A stretch of 64,000 bases of DNA from Parapristionchus giblindavisi. Its lineage: Eukaryota > Nematoda > Chromadorea > Rhabditida > Diplogasteridae. The notes under the pieces were generated by a model that ran no database searches, was not told where the DNA came from, and saw nothing but the letters and a program-made list of their open reading frames with translations. The stretch spans positions 124,001 to 188,000 of the forward strand of contig CALSFV010000074.1 of the NCBI GenBank assembly GCA_943737045.1, written 5' to 3'. Below are positions 1 through 11,746 of this stretch, in pieces. The first letter of the stretch is position 1; every line of letters begins with the position of its first letter. The position numbers and the translations under genes were made by a program.

Positions 1-142
<142 letters not shown>

Positions 143-326
143 TGTAAGTTTCTGATACAAAAACTGGATGTAACATTTTATTAGATGATTCTGAGTGGTG
201 CTGCTTACAGACACATTTTGGTTTCCAGCAATGAAGCAACATTGAAAATACATTGGCAATACTTGAATCATATATGTTTATTCTTTTACTTAATAAAATA
301 TAAATGTTAGGCAAATTACGGCCTAC
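143..326. other. Short unassigned stretch
   Basis: There is no recognisable gene or repeat here. It lies on the 3' side of the inverted Sre exon copy. No second Sre exon is visible before the window edge, so either that copy is a lone exon or the rest lies outside. Confidence 0.4.
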
Positions 327-448
327 TTGAAAGAGGATCCGTATGTAGAGGAATGTGTGACAATAATAAGAACAAGAGAAACGAAACCAGCCGGAGCACA
401 AATGAAAAGCTCACACATTGGAATGTAGAATGTCATTGTATTGTTCAT
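327..448 (-). pseudogene. Isolated copy of Sre-like receptor exon 1 (TM1), inverted
   Basis: On the minus strand this 122-nt block is a close copy of the first exon of the two Sre-like genes at 5267 and 17743. It has the same ATG just after a TTTTTAG acceptor, the same TM1 core (FVxLVLIIVTHSSTYG) and the same CAA|GTAGG donor. No other exon of the gene is visible between it and the window edge. It may be the start of a third, opposite-facing paralogue extending out of the window, or an orphan duplicated exon. Exon identity is certain; gene status is not. Confidence 0.7.
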
Positions 449-506
449 TATCTAAAAAGACATGAATAAATACCGGAGACATGAATACCGGGATGATAAA
501 AGGATG

Positions 507-627
507 TTAAAAGGAGAGTGACCTTTCTCAACGGCCTCTTCTACGATCTAAGCTCTCTCGTTGTTAGAGAACAGAGAAATAGTGTGCGCAATGAAGAGAC
601 TATTGAGAGAGGTTACAATCCCTTTAA
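507..627. mobile_element. MITE family A, copy 1 (TTAA-flanked)
   Basis: This is a roughly 120-bp imperfect hairpin that starts and ends in TTAA. Its termini are TTAAAAGGAGAGTGACC and the inverted GGTTACAATCCCTTTAA. The loop side carries CTCTCTCG/GAGAGAG. The same unit recurs at 884, 14628, 18203, 28724 and 38622. The TTAA ends suggest a piggyBac-like target site (inference). Small ORFs across it, reading VVREQRNS, are an artefact of the repeat. Confidence 0.85.
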
Positions 628-883
628 AGAAATAAGCAAAATTGTATTGCGAAGGTGGAGTCCGAGCAAATATAAAGTTGTCTGGCGACAGATTCTCGGG
701 GGAAGTAAGAGGAATAAAAAAAAAGAATTCATTTTACATGATTACGAGAATTCAGTACAGCAATCCTATTTGATTAACTCGAGGGAATTGTTTATAATGA
801 CAATCTCTGATCGTAATCGTTCAGATGAACGCGTGCAATTTGTCTCGTTGCTCAATCATACATCATACTCGGTATCTAACATC
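628..883. other. No supported gene
   Basis: An open frame continues from MITE A copy 1 through this stretch, but it has no recognisable domain and begins in a repeat. It is probably chance. Confidence 0.4.
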
Positions 884-1003
884 TTAAAGGGAGCGTAACC
901 TCTCAATGGCCTCTTCATTGCACACACTATTTCTCTGTTCTCTAGCAACGAGAGAGTTGAGACCGTTGAAGAGGCCGTTGATAAAGGTTTCAGCCCGTGT
1001 TAA
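884..1003. mobile_element. MITE family A, copy 2 (right end degenerate)
   Basis: It begins TTAAAGGGAGCGTAACC and shares the TTCATTGCACACACTATTTC core with the other family A copies. The right terminus is decayed, ending near a GTGTTAAG at about 1003. Confidence 0.75.
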
Positions 1004-2984
1004 GAAGAATTACTCAGGACGGTAATTTGGTGTTAAATTCGGAAAAGTGAAAAGTTGTGTTAAAATAGTATAAAACTAGTTGGAAAAGTTGCATAGCTTC
1101 GTAATTGAGAAACTACGACAACGAAAACCCGAAAGCTGATGCTACTTTCCAACTACTTTTTTCCTAACAAAAAAGCGAAGCAAAAGCGAAGCGAAGTTCA
1201 GGAATTGGAAGAACGTGCACAACATAGCCTTCGACCTAACGAACTCTTAATAAATGTGATTTAAATGAATGACTGAATTAATCATCATTGTGGGTATTTT
1301 TATTATTTACAAGGGACACTATCGATATTCAAGACTTAAGTTCGTACAATTTTTTCAAGCAATAAGGGGGGGAAACTTTTTATTTATTTATTTATATAAA
1401 ATAGATAGTAATTCTAGAAAAAAAAACTTAATAAAATCAATAAGTAGAACATTTTTACATTTTTTTGACAAAGAGGAACGAGGAACATTTTTGTTCTTTA
1501 CATATACTTCATGAATTCAAGTTTGTGAATTTGCGACATAAATTGTTAACGGTTTCGTGAACGATATATGTTCATTTGGTCACAGTATTCTACTACTACT
1601 AATAATAATAATAATAATAAATTATTATTATTATTATTATAGTATTCTACTAGCATATGATTGCCGATGTTATCGATGACAACCTTCATCTTCCTGGATC
1701 TTGAATGGGCCATAGCACACCTGTGCGGGGGTACCTGGAGATCGATTCTACAGGGGGGCATGTGAACGAAAAAATGGTTAATTTTAGGGAGGGTTCACTT
1801 TTTTTCAAAATTTCACTAGAACGTTATTTTTTACAGGGGGCATTCCACCAATTTTCGAAAATCCTAAATTTTACAGGGGGCACTCTGTCCTTGCCGGTCT
1901 TTGCCGTCACAGCTGCAGCTCTTTCGTCAGTCATCGATAATTAAATTAATAATATTAATAGATGTACATGTATAGGTTTCCATGCACTTAAACATAAATA
2001 TTTTTGTTCTTAAACATAAATATTTTTAAATATTAGTAAGCCAATAATGTGCCCTATGGTCTTCGGACGCTAAAGCTGGTCACGAATGGACCGTGGCAAC
2101 TCAGATCATCGATCTCCTCATATAACTATAATGCATTATTACAAAATGTAAAATGAAGGTTGACAAAGTATCTTTATATATTTCACACCACATCAGTAGC
2201 TGTCTGGGACAATTTAGATTCAACTAAGTTTTTTCGATAATATATTGTCCAAATGGTCTAGCGTCATCTTGATGCAGTCATGAAGTTGATTCAAGTATTC
2301 AAATTCCATTTTGAAAAGGACTCGAGAAATTAGTGACATAAAATTTTATCCTCGATAATTTTCTAAAGAAAGTTGTTTACAAGATTTGGAATTCAGTAAT
2401 GAACGTGAACATCAAATAAGAAATATTCTGTTGATTGCATATCGCTAAGAGTTTATGTTTTTTTTTAATATTTCTTTTTCTTTTGAAATATCGACTGCAG
2501 GTTTTTTCTTCTTTATTTCAAGTTACCAAACTCCAAGTTTTCTAAGTTTTTGTGGGTTATTTGACAGCTCTTATCATGTGAATTCTCTTAAAGATCATAC
2601 TTGTGAATATGAAGATACCCCCTTTGATCAATATAATATTTTGATTTTTTTCGAATCCAGTGCTTCTTTTTATCCGTCGTATTGTAATATTACATGATCG
2701 CTCTTTCGAATGGTGTACTTGATATATTTTCATCCGAAAAAGAAAATAATTTTAATTTCAAAATATATAATTTCAGTTTTTCATTTATCTGTAAATATCT
2801 CTAAAATTTTGAAAAAGACTGATTTGGTTTATTATTTTTTTTCTTAATCATCAGTAAGAAAATCAATACCAAAAAAATGAGCAAGAGTGGAGAGATGTAG
2901 TTCCGCTTCCTTGTCGCTGGAATATTATGGATTCTGAAACTGGAATTATACTACGGAACTATTAGATATGCATCTTTTCATATT
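1004..2984. other. Gene-poor stretch
   Basis: I see no supportable gene. It holds a second ATT/AAT microsatellite that is itself inverted (about 1592-1642), a local direct repeat (TACAGGGGGCA about 1750-1880), and AT-rich sequence. The short ORFs are not conserved-looking. Confidence 0.5.
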
Positions 2985-4340
2985 CATTGTCATGTGTGTC
3001 AAGTGTTCAAAAATAAATTTCAAAATGCTGAACACGCCGAAAACGTAATTTTTGGAATTAACAGTCTCACGCCTGATATCAGATTCTTGATAGTTATTTT
3101 TTTCCTTAGAAACTCTAACACAACTCATTTTGGTCTTCCCTGTTGCCTCTTTCTTTATAAGTTTTCACGTCGCAATATGGAGTATACAGGGTGCGAGGGG
3201 ATACCCCGGGGGATGACATTTTATGAGGGGAATTCTGCTGCAGTGAAAATATTAGCCGCCCTCATAATTCAGAATAGCAAGTGCACCTTCAAAAAGAGCA
3301 TTTGAAGTAATAAAATATTTTTTATGGATGATTTTGCGTCAAAGACTACAAATTTATTTTAAATTTGACGATAGTCTTCGGCGTACCAGAGCAAAAATGT
3401 GATCTTTTGAAGTGGTCATCTTACATTTTACAAGTATTTCCTGTTATAACCTCTCGCACGATGGATAATACAACTTCATTCGCTCATAAGACGAGCAGCC
3501 TACATTCTGCACTTATCTGCGACGTAGACACACTACAATGCGAACGACAGCAAGACTTGGAAGCATAGACAAATGATCAAATGCGAATTCCAGATATTAG
3601 AGAGGTGAAATATCCTCGACCTGCACCACGACACTCATTTAATATTCATTTTCAAGTGTTCAAAAATAAATTTCAAAATTCCGAAGCGCAATTTTTGGAA
3701 TTAACAGTCGGAATTCTCACGCCTAATATTAGACTATTGATAGTTTTTTTTTCTTTTCCCTATTGCCTCATTCTTTATAATTCAGTTTTCACATCATATA
3801 ATGCACACAGGGGCGAAAGGGGATACCCAGAGGATAACATTTCATGATGGGACTTCTGCTGCACTGTACATATTAGCCGCCCTCATAATTCAGAATAGCA
3901 AGTGTACATTCAGAAAGAGCATTTGAAGTATAATACTAACATATTTTTTCTGGATGATTTTACGTCAAAGACTACAATTTTCTTGTAAATTTGATGAAGT
4001 CTCCGACGTACCAGAGCAAAAATGTGCTCTTTTGAAGTGGTCATCTTACATTTTACAAGGTTTTCCTGTTATAGCCTCTCGCGCGATGGACAATACAACT
4101 TCATTCGCTCATAAGACGAGCAGCCTACAATCTGCACTTATCTGCACTACAATGCGAACGATAGCAAGACTTGGAAGCATAGACAAATGATCAAATGCGA
4201 ATTCCAGATATTAGAGACGTGAAATATCATAACACGACACCCGTTTCCCGATATACATACCAGGGGTGGACGTTTCTCGTTTCTCGATTTGTGGTTAATT
4301 TATTTCGAGAAAACTTGTCGTCAAGAATTTTCTCATTTTT
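2985..4340. repeat. Dispersed repeat D, tandem pair
   Basis: Two diverged copies lie head to tail, about 2985-3640 and 3641-4340. Shared landmarks in order: TGTTCAAAAATAAATTTCAA, the block around 3190/3800 (GGGGATACCC then GATGACATTTTATGAGG), CATAATTCAGAATAGCAAGT, AAAGAGCATTTGAAGTA, and GACAAATGATCAAATGCGAA. A third copy is at about 12990-13560. None of the ORFs across it is conserved between copies, so it is treated as a non-coding or very decayed mobile element. The class is unknown. Confidence 0.8.
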
Positions 4341-4599
4341 TGAAATTCGATTAAACCTTTATTAATGAAAAAATTGTCGCGCAGACTTGACTCATACTCT
4401 CTTTCAAGCATCATAGTTTATTCACGAAAATATTCGCATGACTCCTCCTTTACTAGAAAAAGTTCTTCTTTTTTGGAGACCTATCGAATGGTGTATGTCT
4501 CATCCCGAACGCCCGGACTGACCTCAGCAGTACAGTGCAACCCAAGAGAAGGTACAACACATTATTTAAAGCGGTAATCCCTGCTAGGTCAGTAATAAT

Positions 4600-4665
4600 T
4601 CAAAGGTCACTATCAATTCCCCTTTCGGACGCCTTGGTTAGGCGGAGGTGTTGTCATCACGAGTA
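4600..4665. repeat. Partial copy of the GGGCGCC hairpin repeat
   Basis: The string TCACTATCAATTCCCCTTTC followed by GGACGCC resembles one arm of the perfect-looking hairpin at 55926-56014. It is probably a decayed half copy. Confidence 0.45.
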
Positions 4666-4813
4666 TATATACAGCTTTCGACTATTTATATCAGTGTGGG
4701 ATTTGAACTTATCAAAAGACCGTTCTGATGCACTATCATCGCTCCTGATATGCGCCTACACTCGCAGTGAACTTGCATTTCCAGAGATCGCCGTTGTGAA
4801 GAATTCCCTGGTG

Positions 4814-4933
4814 TTAAATCGATACCCCAAGCTAATTTGAAACTCTCCGCTCTGGCCACACTCTCTCGCTTTTTTGTCTACGAGAGAGTATTGTCAATGC
4901 CGAGAATAAAATTAGCTTGGAGTGTGCCTTTAA
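4814..4933. mobile_element. MITE family B, copy 1 (TTAA-flanked)
   Basis: A hairpin with termini like TTAAAGGCACACYCCAAGC and inverted GCTTGGRGTGTGCCTTTAA. The arms carry ACTCTCCGC and ACTCTCTCGC / GCGAGAGAGT. Family B recurs at 10992, 16943, 28289, 48547 and 54575, with decayed copies near 10880 and 11265. It has the same TTAA-to-TTAA architecture as family A but a different sequence. Confidence 0.85.
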
Positions 4934-6239
4934 TCAAATTTGATTCTTTACTGAACTATCGTGATCACGCTAAATGAACTCATTAAAGCCCATTCTCAGT
5001 CCCTTAAGAACTCCGATTTTCTCGACTAGACTCATTCCATATATTCGCCTTTTCATTATTTTTCATCACTTATTTCACAAATTTGCTCTCTAAATGTGAA
5101 TAAATATAGATATATGAATAATTCTTACTCTTACTTCTTTCCGAACAGCTGTTACTAGACTGCTTCAAACTAGCTTGAACACCACTTTCATAATACAATT
5201 TGCGGATATTTGATTACTTTTTGTCATTCGTTTATCAAATCCTAGAAATGATATCTTTTTCAGAAAATGACCGACATAATAACATTATACATACCTATAT
5301 GTGAGCTCTTCATTTGTGTTCCGGCTGTTTTCGTTGCTCTAGTTCTTATTATTTTCACACGCGACTCTACATACGGATCGTCGTTCAAGTAGGACATTAA
5401 AAAATAACCTTGATGGACCATAAAATTACTGAAAAAGGTCACGGTACTCAACTATTATTGAGCGATAGTTACGGTAACTTTTTACAGTGGATCAATTGAT
5501 CTGCACTCATCAGTGAAATATTTTAATATGGCTCAACTCAGAATCATAAATTGCTCAACCAAGTTATATTTTCATCAAATTACGGGAATCTTTTTTAATC
5601 TTTTTAATCTTTGATCGCTGATAAAATAGCAAAACTTGTAGTGTGTGGTGAATATTCGTAACTGTCTACAACTGAAGATATGTAGCCTGCACTGTAGAGA
5701 AAGAAATCGTGCAGAGAGAAAATAAGATCGCTTACAATTAGAGCAACAACAGTAACAGAAAAAATAACCATGAAAGTAACGTATCCAGAGTTCAGAATTG
5801 TAGATTCTTTTTTAGATTACACATTTTAGACAAGAAAATCTAAAAATTGATCGAAAAATTGGATTTTCTTCCAGGACATTGCTGATTTGCGACGGGATAG
5901 GATTCATTATTCTCTCTATTTCTCACGTAATGATAGTCAGAGATATACTCATATCAGGGAAGCAGTGGACAATGGAAAATAGTGAGTAAATAATTAAAAT
6001 TTTTATTTTTATTTTTATTTTTAATTTAAATATCGAAAATCGAAACTTTAAAAAAATTATGGAAGCACGACCTCCTGCAGTTAGCAGTGGTTTTTCATCG
6101 ATTTGTGCGTTTCCCCGGCGCTCTTGAGATAATTTCATTGAGATTCACTATTATGAGCATCTCGTATCTGTGTTTGGTGCCGATTGCTTTCCATTCAGTG
6201 AAATGGCACGCCCTAGAATAGATGCCTGTCCATCTGGCT

Positions 6240-6980
6240 CGCACAGCGTCGGCGGAACACATGGTGACGCATTCTCTGATAAGACACTGTTCACAGTGGA
6301 ACACTCGTACAACCCAAAAAACGATAGGATATTGGCAGAGGACTCTTATGAAGCAGATGAGAGTTGAATGGAGGCTGTCTTCCTAGTAAAGTCAGGGTTT
6401 GGGCTAATGTCTGTGCCATGGGCCGGAGTCTCCGGGATTTGGTCGATTCTGGAGCCAATTTAAATTGAATAACAGCCTGCAAGAGATCCAAATGAAGTGT
6501 CTGTGCCCCGGAGCCAAGCGCCACTTTGGGAGCATGCATTGGAGCATAAAGAAAGATTCGGCACCGACTCACAAGGCAAAGATTGTGAATGCCTGGCTCA
6601 AGACCCCGTTTTCACTCCTTCACCCGCTCCTCAGAATTGCCTCCTATTCTACCGATCTCAACCCCCTCGACCTTTTTGTGTGATCAGTTCTTGAAAGCAA
6701 TACCTGTACTCGTCCCAACTTGAATCTGGAGTCGCTAAAGAAAGCCCTTCTCCGGTAATGGGAAAGAATCGACCAAAAATACCCTTCCGCCACCGTTGTT
6801 TTCACCAATACCGTTTGAAGCTAGTTATTGACGCGAAAGGAGGCAGAATTATGAAGTTAACACAGATTGTTGTTGATATGATAGTTGTTGATAAAATATT
6901 ATATGTTGAACCGATTTGCTCAATACATGTGATCAGGGGAGATCAAAGATCGTGTTTCCATAATTCTGCCGCACCCTGTA
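6240..6980 (+). mobile_element. Mariner-type transposase relic with right TIR
   Basis: Conceptual reading with frame changes gives an ordered series of mariner transposase landmarks. They are DAFSDKTLFTVEHSYNPKND near 6265, VRVWANVCAMGRSLRDLVD near 6395, KKDSAPTHKAKIVNAWLK near 6550 and TDLNPLDLFV near 6650. These cover the catalytic D...DxxPxH...DLNPLD region. A NLESLKKALLR block follows near 6720, then an in-frame stop. The right terminus TCTGCCGCACCCTG is followed by TA at about 6979, as expected of a Tc1/mariner TIR. No left TIR was found. It lies inside intron 2 of the Sre-like pseudogene, in the same orientation, and is dead. Confidence 0.85.
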
Positions 6981-8984
6981 TATCATAATATCATATAAGC
7001 GCTAATTGTATACACACAGATAATGAATTGTTCAATGATGACGTCACATTGGCAAATGTTACATGAAATTGCCCATTTCTACTCGACTTCGTTGTGTTTT
7101 CTCATTGCGAGTGAGCGAGTCTACAAGACTCTAAGGAAAGTTCGAGAACGACCCCCAGAGATCGTAACCGTCCGTACACTATTATCCGTAGCTACCATGC
7201 AGGTTCGGCTTTTTCAAACATTGCAAAACAAAAAGTTAAACATTTCTGACAAAATTTGACAAACCTTGAAAAGATTTCGAAAACTTTATAGGTAATTTAA
7301 ACGCGGTTGCTAGTTTTGTGGTGTAGCGCATCATTTTTCAAACATATCACGTGTATTTATGATTTGTAAAAAAATTTCAGTGCGTGTTCACGTCACCTAT
7401 TATCTTCTGTTTACAGAAAGATATGGAGATAGGTACCCTTGTGCCACTGAAAAAGAATATTATGTTATGGAAACATGCCATCTTGTGGTACTCCGTTGCC
7501 TTGGTACATATGCAAAAGTTGTTGTTTGATCAGTGAAATGAGAGATAACTGACCCCCCCCCCTCCATCAATCACGATTTTCCTCACACAAATTCCACTCG
7601 TAATCTTTATGTCTTTCGTTTCGTGCATAAGCACATTGAGAAAATATATATATATAAATAAAGGAAAAAAATTTTTTTTTCGTTTCAGCCGATACAAGAA
7701 TCGGGGGGAGCTCTCGCCGGAGTGTCTTTTGAGATCGTTTCTTTCATGGTCAGTCTCTAAAAAAGTTTGGAATACTGATAAGGAAGTTATTTCAGCTTCT
7801 CGGCTTTTCGTTTTTGCGGAGCAGACGTTTGTACCAAAAAGGACTTGGGACAACCACACTCAATATGCGATACCAGGTACGAAAAGAATAATAAAGATAT
7901 TGTGACTTTGACGTGCTGAATAATAAACTACGAAGGATAGGTTATTCCCACCTGGCCCGTTGCTTTCCGATCTGTACAAGTTCAATAGTTATACATTTTG
8001 TCTCGGGCGTACCAAAGAATCCTTTTTTAAAATTTTCTTATGTATTTTCTTTGGACCCCTTCGACCCCACACTTTCACCGGTCGTAGACATGTCCTAGAA
8101 CGGCCACAATATCTCAGCACACAGTGCAGAAAAGTAAGACAGGAACAGGCGGTTTTTAGTTTCTTATTCTGTTAAATTTGATCTTATAGTGTATCGTTAT
8201 AATGATACCATATCGCGTTTTTTTTCTGTTTTGCTGATTTCTGTACCAGAATTAGAGCTCAAAGACAACACACAATTTAGCACGGTCTTTCGCGTGTCTG
8301 AAAAAAAGTAAATGGAAAAAATAAGATGTTGTGTGAGGGCGATTCCCTTTGGGTACCTTAAAGATGGGGACACACGAAAGGAATGATTGGCTCCTACCAC
8401 GATGGGAATGAGCCCCCTCATACATATACTGTAATTAAAAAGTGTGTTTATGTTCAGTTCTCTCAACCTTTGCCCTCTCATTAGGCCCCTTCCCATCTCC
8501 CTTTCTCCATTCCCTGCACTATTGAACATCTTTCAATCGTGATTATGTCAATCAATACGCAGAATCATTATAAAAGAAATAGTATATGGTGACTTATATG
8601 ACTTTTGCTACCATTCTGTCTTCACAGTTTATTCACGAAAATTTTCGTGGGACACCACCTTTAAGCCGGAAATGTTTCCTTCATTGATATAATGCAACTG
8701 CTAATAAAGAAAACGTCCATACTTGATAAGAACAGTCAAAAACCCAATTTGCTATATTATTTTAAAATTTATTTTTAGATACTTCCTGTTAGCAAGTTTT
8801 GATCACTTTACTTGACTCTTGTCAGATTCGTGAGGTGATGGAACTATCTCGTTCTCTTCTCCCTGTACAACTTCTAAGTCTTCTACTTCGTGTGACGGCA
8901 TACATGCTAGGATACATTCTCTTCTTGGAAATCACACCGGTTCCCGAGACGCTGACTGCTCTACGTGTTGTGAGTTGTTTTTTT

Positions 8985-9235
8985 AACTGGGTTAACTGTT
9001 TACCATGGAATACTAAAGCCTCACGAACTATTGATATTTGGAATAATCTCCCTGATGCTATGGTGCAGGCGTCACCAGCTGTCTTTCGTAATCATGTAAA
9101 AAATACCATATAATGTGATTGTCCCTGAGGCACATATTCATTCATGAAATGTCTGAGTAGGTAAGACTATATTTTATTCCCAATCCCATCCCCGATGCGT
9201 TCATTTGAAGGAATAAAATATTATATTATTATTTA
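8985..9235 (+). mobile_element. 5'-truncated non-LTR retrotransposon 3' end (CR1/Jockey-like)
   Basis: A short ORF tail contains WNNLPDAMVQASPAVFRNHV and then a stop at about 9113. This is the typical C-terminal pattern of CR1/Jockey-type reverse transcriptases (WN.LP...V.A.S...F). An A/T-rich tail follows, ending in ATATTATATTATT. It lies in intron 7 of the Sre-like pseudogene. The tail block (CCAATCCCATCCCCGATGCG) reappears inverted at about 39235. Confidence 0.75.
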
Positions 9236-9567
9236 TTATACTGTCTTATCTTTAATTGAATGTATTTATTGCTATTTATAGTCAAATTTATTATTCCATA
9301 TTAGTAAAATATCTGCATTCATTTGATAAACACGTGGAAAATATCATAAAAAGTGGATGAAAAGTGGATGAAAGTCAAAATTAAATGCAATATAAATATT
9401 ATACTGTGAACTTTCAGACTACTTCGATCAACGCTTTGATTGTCCCAACTCTGATAATCTTCCGAAGTCGTTCGTTATCTCGTCGACTTAAAGAAATTCT
9501 CAATCGACGTGATAACAGAAATGATAATATCATCGAATCCTACCATAACTCTAAAAACTTACTCTAA

Positions 9568-9860
9568 AAACTTGCGGGAACAATGGTCATAATTTTTAAT
9601 TCGATTTTTTATCATTGTTATTGACTGGATTACCAGGGTTAGAATAGGCATGTTGTCATTAAGCTTCGTTGTTGAACTTTGTTATATGATTAGGTGAAAG
9701 AACGCACTCTAGACTCAATAAATCATTCTCATTTACCCCTTGTCCCAAAGGAATGCCAAATTGTTAGCGTGTTTATGTAATTAAACGCTATTCTATTCTG
9801 ACACCCTTTATAAACACCTTTGGTCTTCAACTATATAAAATGCTAATATCCCGAAGCATT
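9568..9860 (+). repeat. 3' flank duplicated with the Sre-like gene
   Basis: Sequence after the pseudogene matches the flank of the intact paralogue at about 20860-21075, for example GAACGCACT and TAGCGTGTTTATGTAAT. The duplication that created the pair therefore extended roughly 200-250 bp past the stop codon. Confidence 0.7.
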
Positions 9861-10600
9861 CGAACAAGGTTTTCTTTTGTTTCCGTCAATTTCAGATCGT
9901 TTTCAGGATAACATAACACGTGAAATATTCGAATCATATCACAGCTTTTTTAGGAGTGGTTTACTGGAAAACAGTTACAATGATCAAATTCAAAGACTCA
10001 GATGAGTAATGACGCGATTAGCGTCATCCATTGGTATAGACCACCAGAACGATCATAATGATCATAAATAGATAATTGCACATCGATAACATTTATATAA
10101 TATAACGGATTTCCTTGCTATTAGGGGGATGTGAATTGAGACAAAAAAACAACAATAATAACAGATTCCGAGATCTAGATCTTGTATATCATTGACATCG
10201 CAATTTTGTTTTTGGCATCCGAATGCTATTTCGTTTTACTCATTTCCCAACGGGTTTTACAGTTACAGTTTAATCACATTTATCAAGAGTAGGCTCTGAT
10301 GTGCATGGTGGGCCACTCCTGACTTTTTGCTTGTCTCAGGAAAGTAGGACCGGCGATTCGCATGAATAGATCCTTCCATCTTACTGGTGGGCGTCCGCAA
10401 AAAAAAAAACCTAAACGGGTTTTATAAAATAATAATTATAATTCTTACAATATCTTGCTCTCTAGAATCGATTACCATTATCCATTAGAATCCATACACT
10501 CTAGTTCATTTTTCTGATGAAATAAATAAGTAATTGAGCATTACCAACTAATCACATCCAATCATCGTTCTTATATAATTTATTAAAGTTGTTCAAGCTC
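9861..10600. other. No supported gene
   Basis: AT-rich, no coding signal. A fragment at about 10275-10310 (TTTATCAAGAGTAGG then TGATGTGCATGG) is shared with about 35600-35640, so a low-copy repeat is present. Confidence 0.5.
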
Positions 10601-10606
10601 AATGAT

Positions 10607-10692
10607 AGCTGATCGCTGGCATAGCAGTGGTCACCCGCAGGACTTCGTGTGCCTTGAATAACGGGTTGTACCTTTACCTTTACCAAGCTCAA
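10607..10692 (+). repeat. SINE-like repeat, copy 1
   Basis: One of three copies (others at about 47405 and 56085) in the same orientation. Shared core: CTGGCATAGCAGTGGT, GACTTCGTGTGCCTTGAATA and ACGGGTTG, then a CCTTTAC tandem tail. The first block resembles a tRNA A-box (TRGYnnAGTGG) and the block before the tail loosely resembles a B-box. Short size and a simple repeated tail fit a tRNA-derived SINE (inference). Confidence 0.6.
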
Positions 10693-10879
10693 TGTTGAGA
10701 AATATTCTATGAAACGTCTGATTATTAAGATACAGTGCGCTACATAATGACATAAGGGCACACCTAAAATGTTGTGATTCCGGCCGAATGGCGAATGGGA
10801 ATTTTTTTTAAATACGAGAATAGACAATCAAAGCCACAATGCGTTTCTAGTTCTCTCTCTGTTTAGCAGCTAGTTGCAA

Positions 10880-10991
10880 GGCAATAACACAATTACATTT
10901 TACACGGACTATATCATTCCGTCTTTTCGCCTTATATTCTCGAGAGAGCATTGCGAAAACGGACATTCAACTTGTTAGCTCGAGTGTTCCT
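10880..10991. mobile_element. MITE family B, decayed half copy
   Basis: It carries CTCGAGAGAGCATTGCG and the right-end string AGCTCGAGTGTTCCTTTAA and abuts the complete copy that starts at 10992. The two share a TTTAA junction, suggesting one element inserted at the end of another. Confidence 0.6.
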
Positions 10992-11111
10992 TTAAAGGCA
11001 CACCCCAAGCTAATTTTACTCTCCGCATTGGCAATGCTCTCTCGCAGACAAAGAAAGCGAGAGAGTGTGACCAGAGCGGAGAGTTTCAAATTAGCTCGAG
11101 TGTTCCTTTAA
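10992..11111. mobile_element. MITE family B, copy 2
   Basis: TTAAAGGCACACCCCAAGC opens it and the inverted GCTCGAGTGTTCCTTTAA closes it. Both ends are TTAA and the internal arms GCTCTCTCGC / GCGAGAGAGTG can pair. Confidence 0.88.
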
Positions 11112-11264
11112 CGAATGAAATATGTTTCACGGTAGTGTGAAAAGTGCAGTATTAATCGTGACCAACAATGCTGACTTCGAACTCGAACTAATAGAACCCA
11201 AATATAAAACATGACAATCAAAGGAGATGTTTCATTATAATAAAAAACACAATTGTAACAAATC

Positions 11265-11378
11265 GAGCTATTCTCACTCTTCACCCTGGTGCGCGCGCTC
11301 TCCAAGAAAAGGAAAGCGATAGAGCATGCCCAGAGTGAAGAGTGTAAAATTGGCTCGTGGAGCGCCTTCAAAAGTTAA
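11265..11378. mobile_element. MITE family B, decayed copy
   Basis: It keeps the TCACTCTTCACCCTGG / CCAGAGTGAAGAGTG inverted arms and the AAAATTGGCTCGTGGAG right side, but has no clean TTAA ends. Confidence 0.55.
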
Positions 11379-11746
11379 AATAAAACAAAGAAAATTAGGT
11401 GAATTGAAATGCATGACATGATCATCACTAAATATCAAACATTATGATTTCAATATTGAACGATACTAGAGTGTTGACCAATATTGTTAGGGTTGTTTCT
11501 CACTACTTAAGACATCGGCTCAGTGAGATTCCGGGAATTGCCGGACATCGACCTCACCGATTTGGCCCAACACTTATTTATGGATACCCCCATGGGCCCC
11601 CATCACAAAATGGGTATTCATTTGGGCTGGTTCCTTGAAACACAGATGTGGCGGGTTTTCAAATTTTGAAAACTCGATTTTCACCGAAAAAATGGAGCGA
11701 CCTAGGACCAATGTTAGTGTCGATTCACTATAAGTATAAAAAGACA

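Larger units (their letters stand above)
5267..9567 (+). pseudogene. Sre-like serpentine chemoreceptor, probable pseudogene
   Basis: It would be a 7TM G-protein-coupled chemoreceptor in sensory-neuron cilia. Exons homologous to the intact paralogue at 17743: 5267-5388, 5875-5981, 7036-7202, 7381-7420, 7689-7748, 7796-7876, 8826-8969 and 9418-9567. Visible Sre-type motifs are IASERVYKTLRKVRERP in exon 3 and TTTLNMRYQIREVMELSRS across exons 6-7. Four lesions relative to the paralogue: the exon 3 acceptor reads CAA instead of CAG; the exon 4 donor GT has become AT; exon 5 has one extra base in a G6 run, bringing a TGA into frame; exon 8 lacks two bases and ends early at HNSKNLL. Alternative splice sites could partly rescue exons 4-5, but not the exon 3 acceptor. 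A mariner relic sits in intron 2 and a non-LTR end in intron 7. The family call is from memory of the Sre consensus. Confidence 0.75.

Noticed and set aside
518..898. 126-codon plus-strand frame
   Set aside because: Its first third is MITE family A read through (the same NGLF and VVREQRNS strings occur in other copies at 14591 and 28622) and the rest has no motif or splice context.
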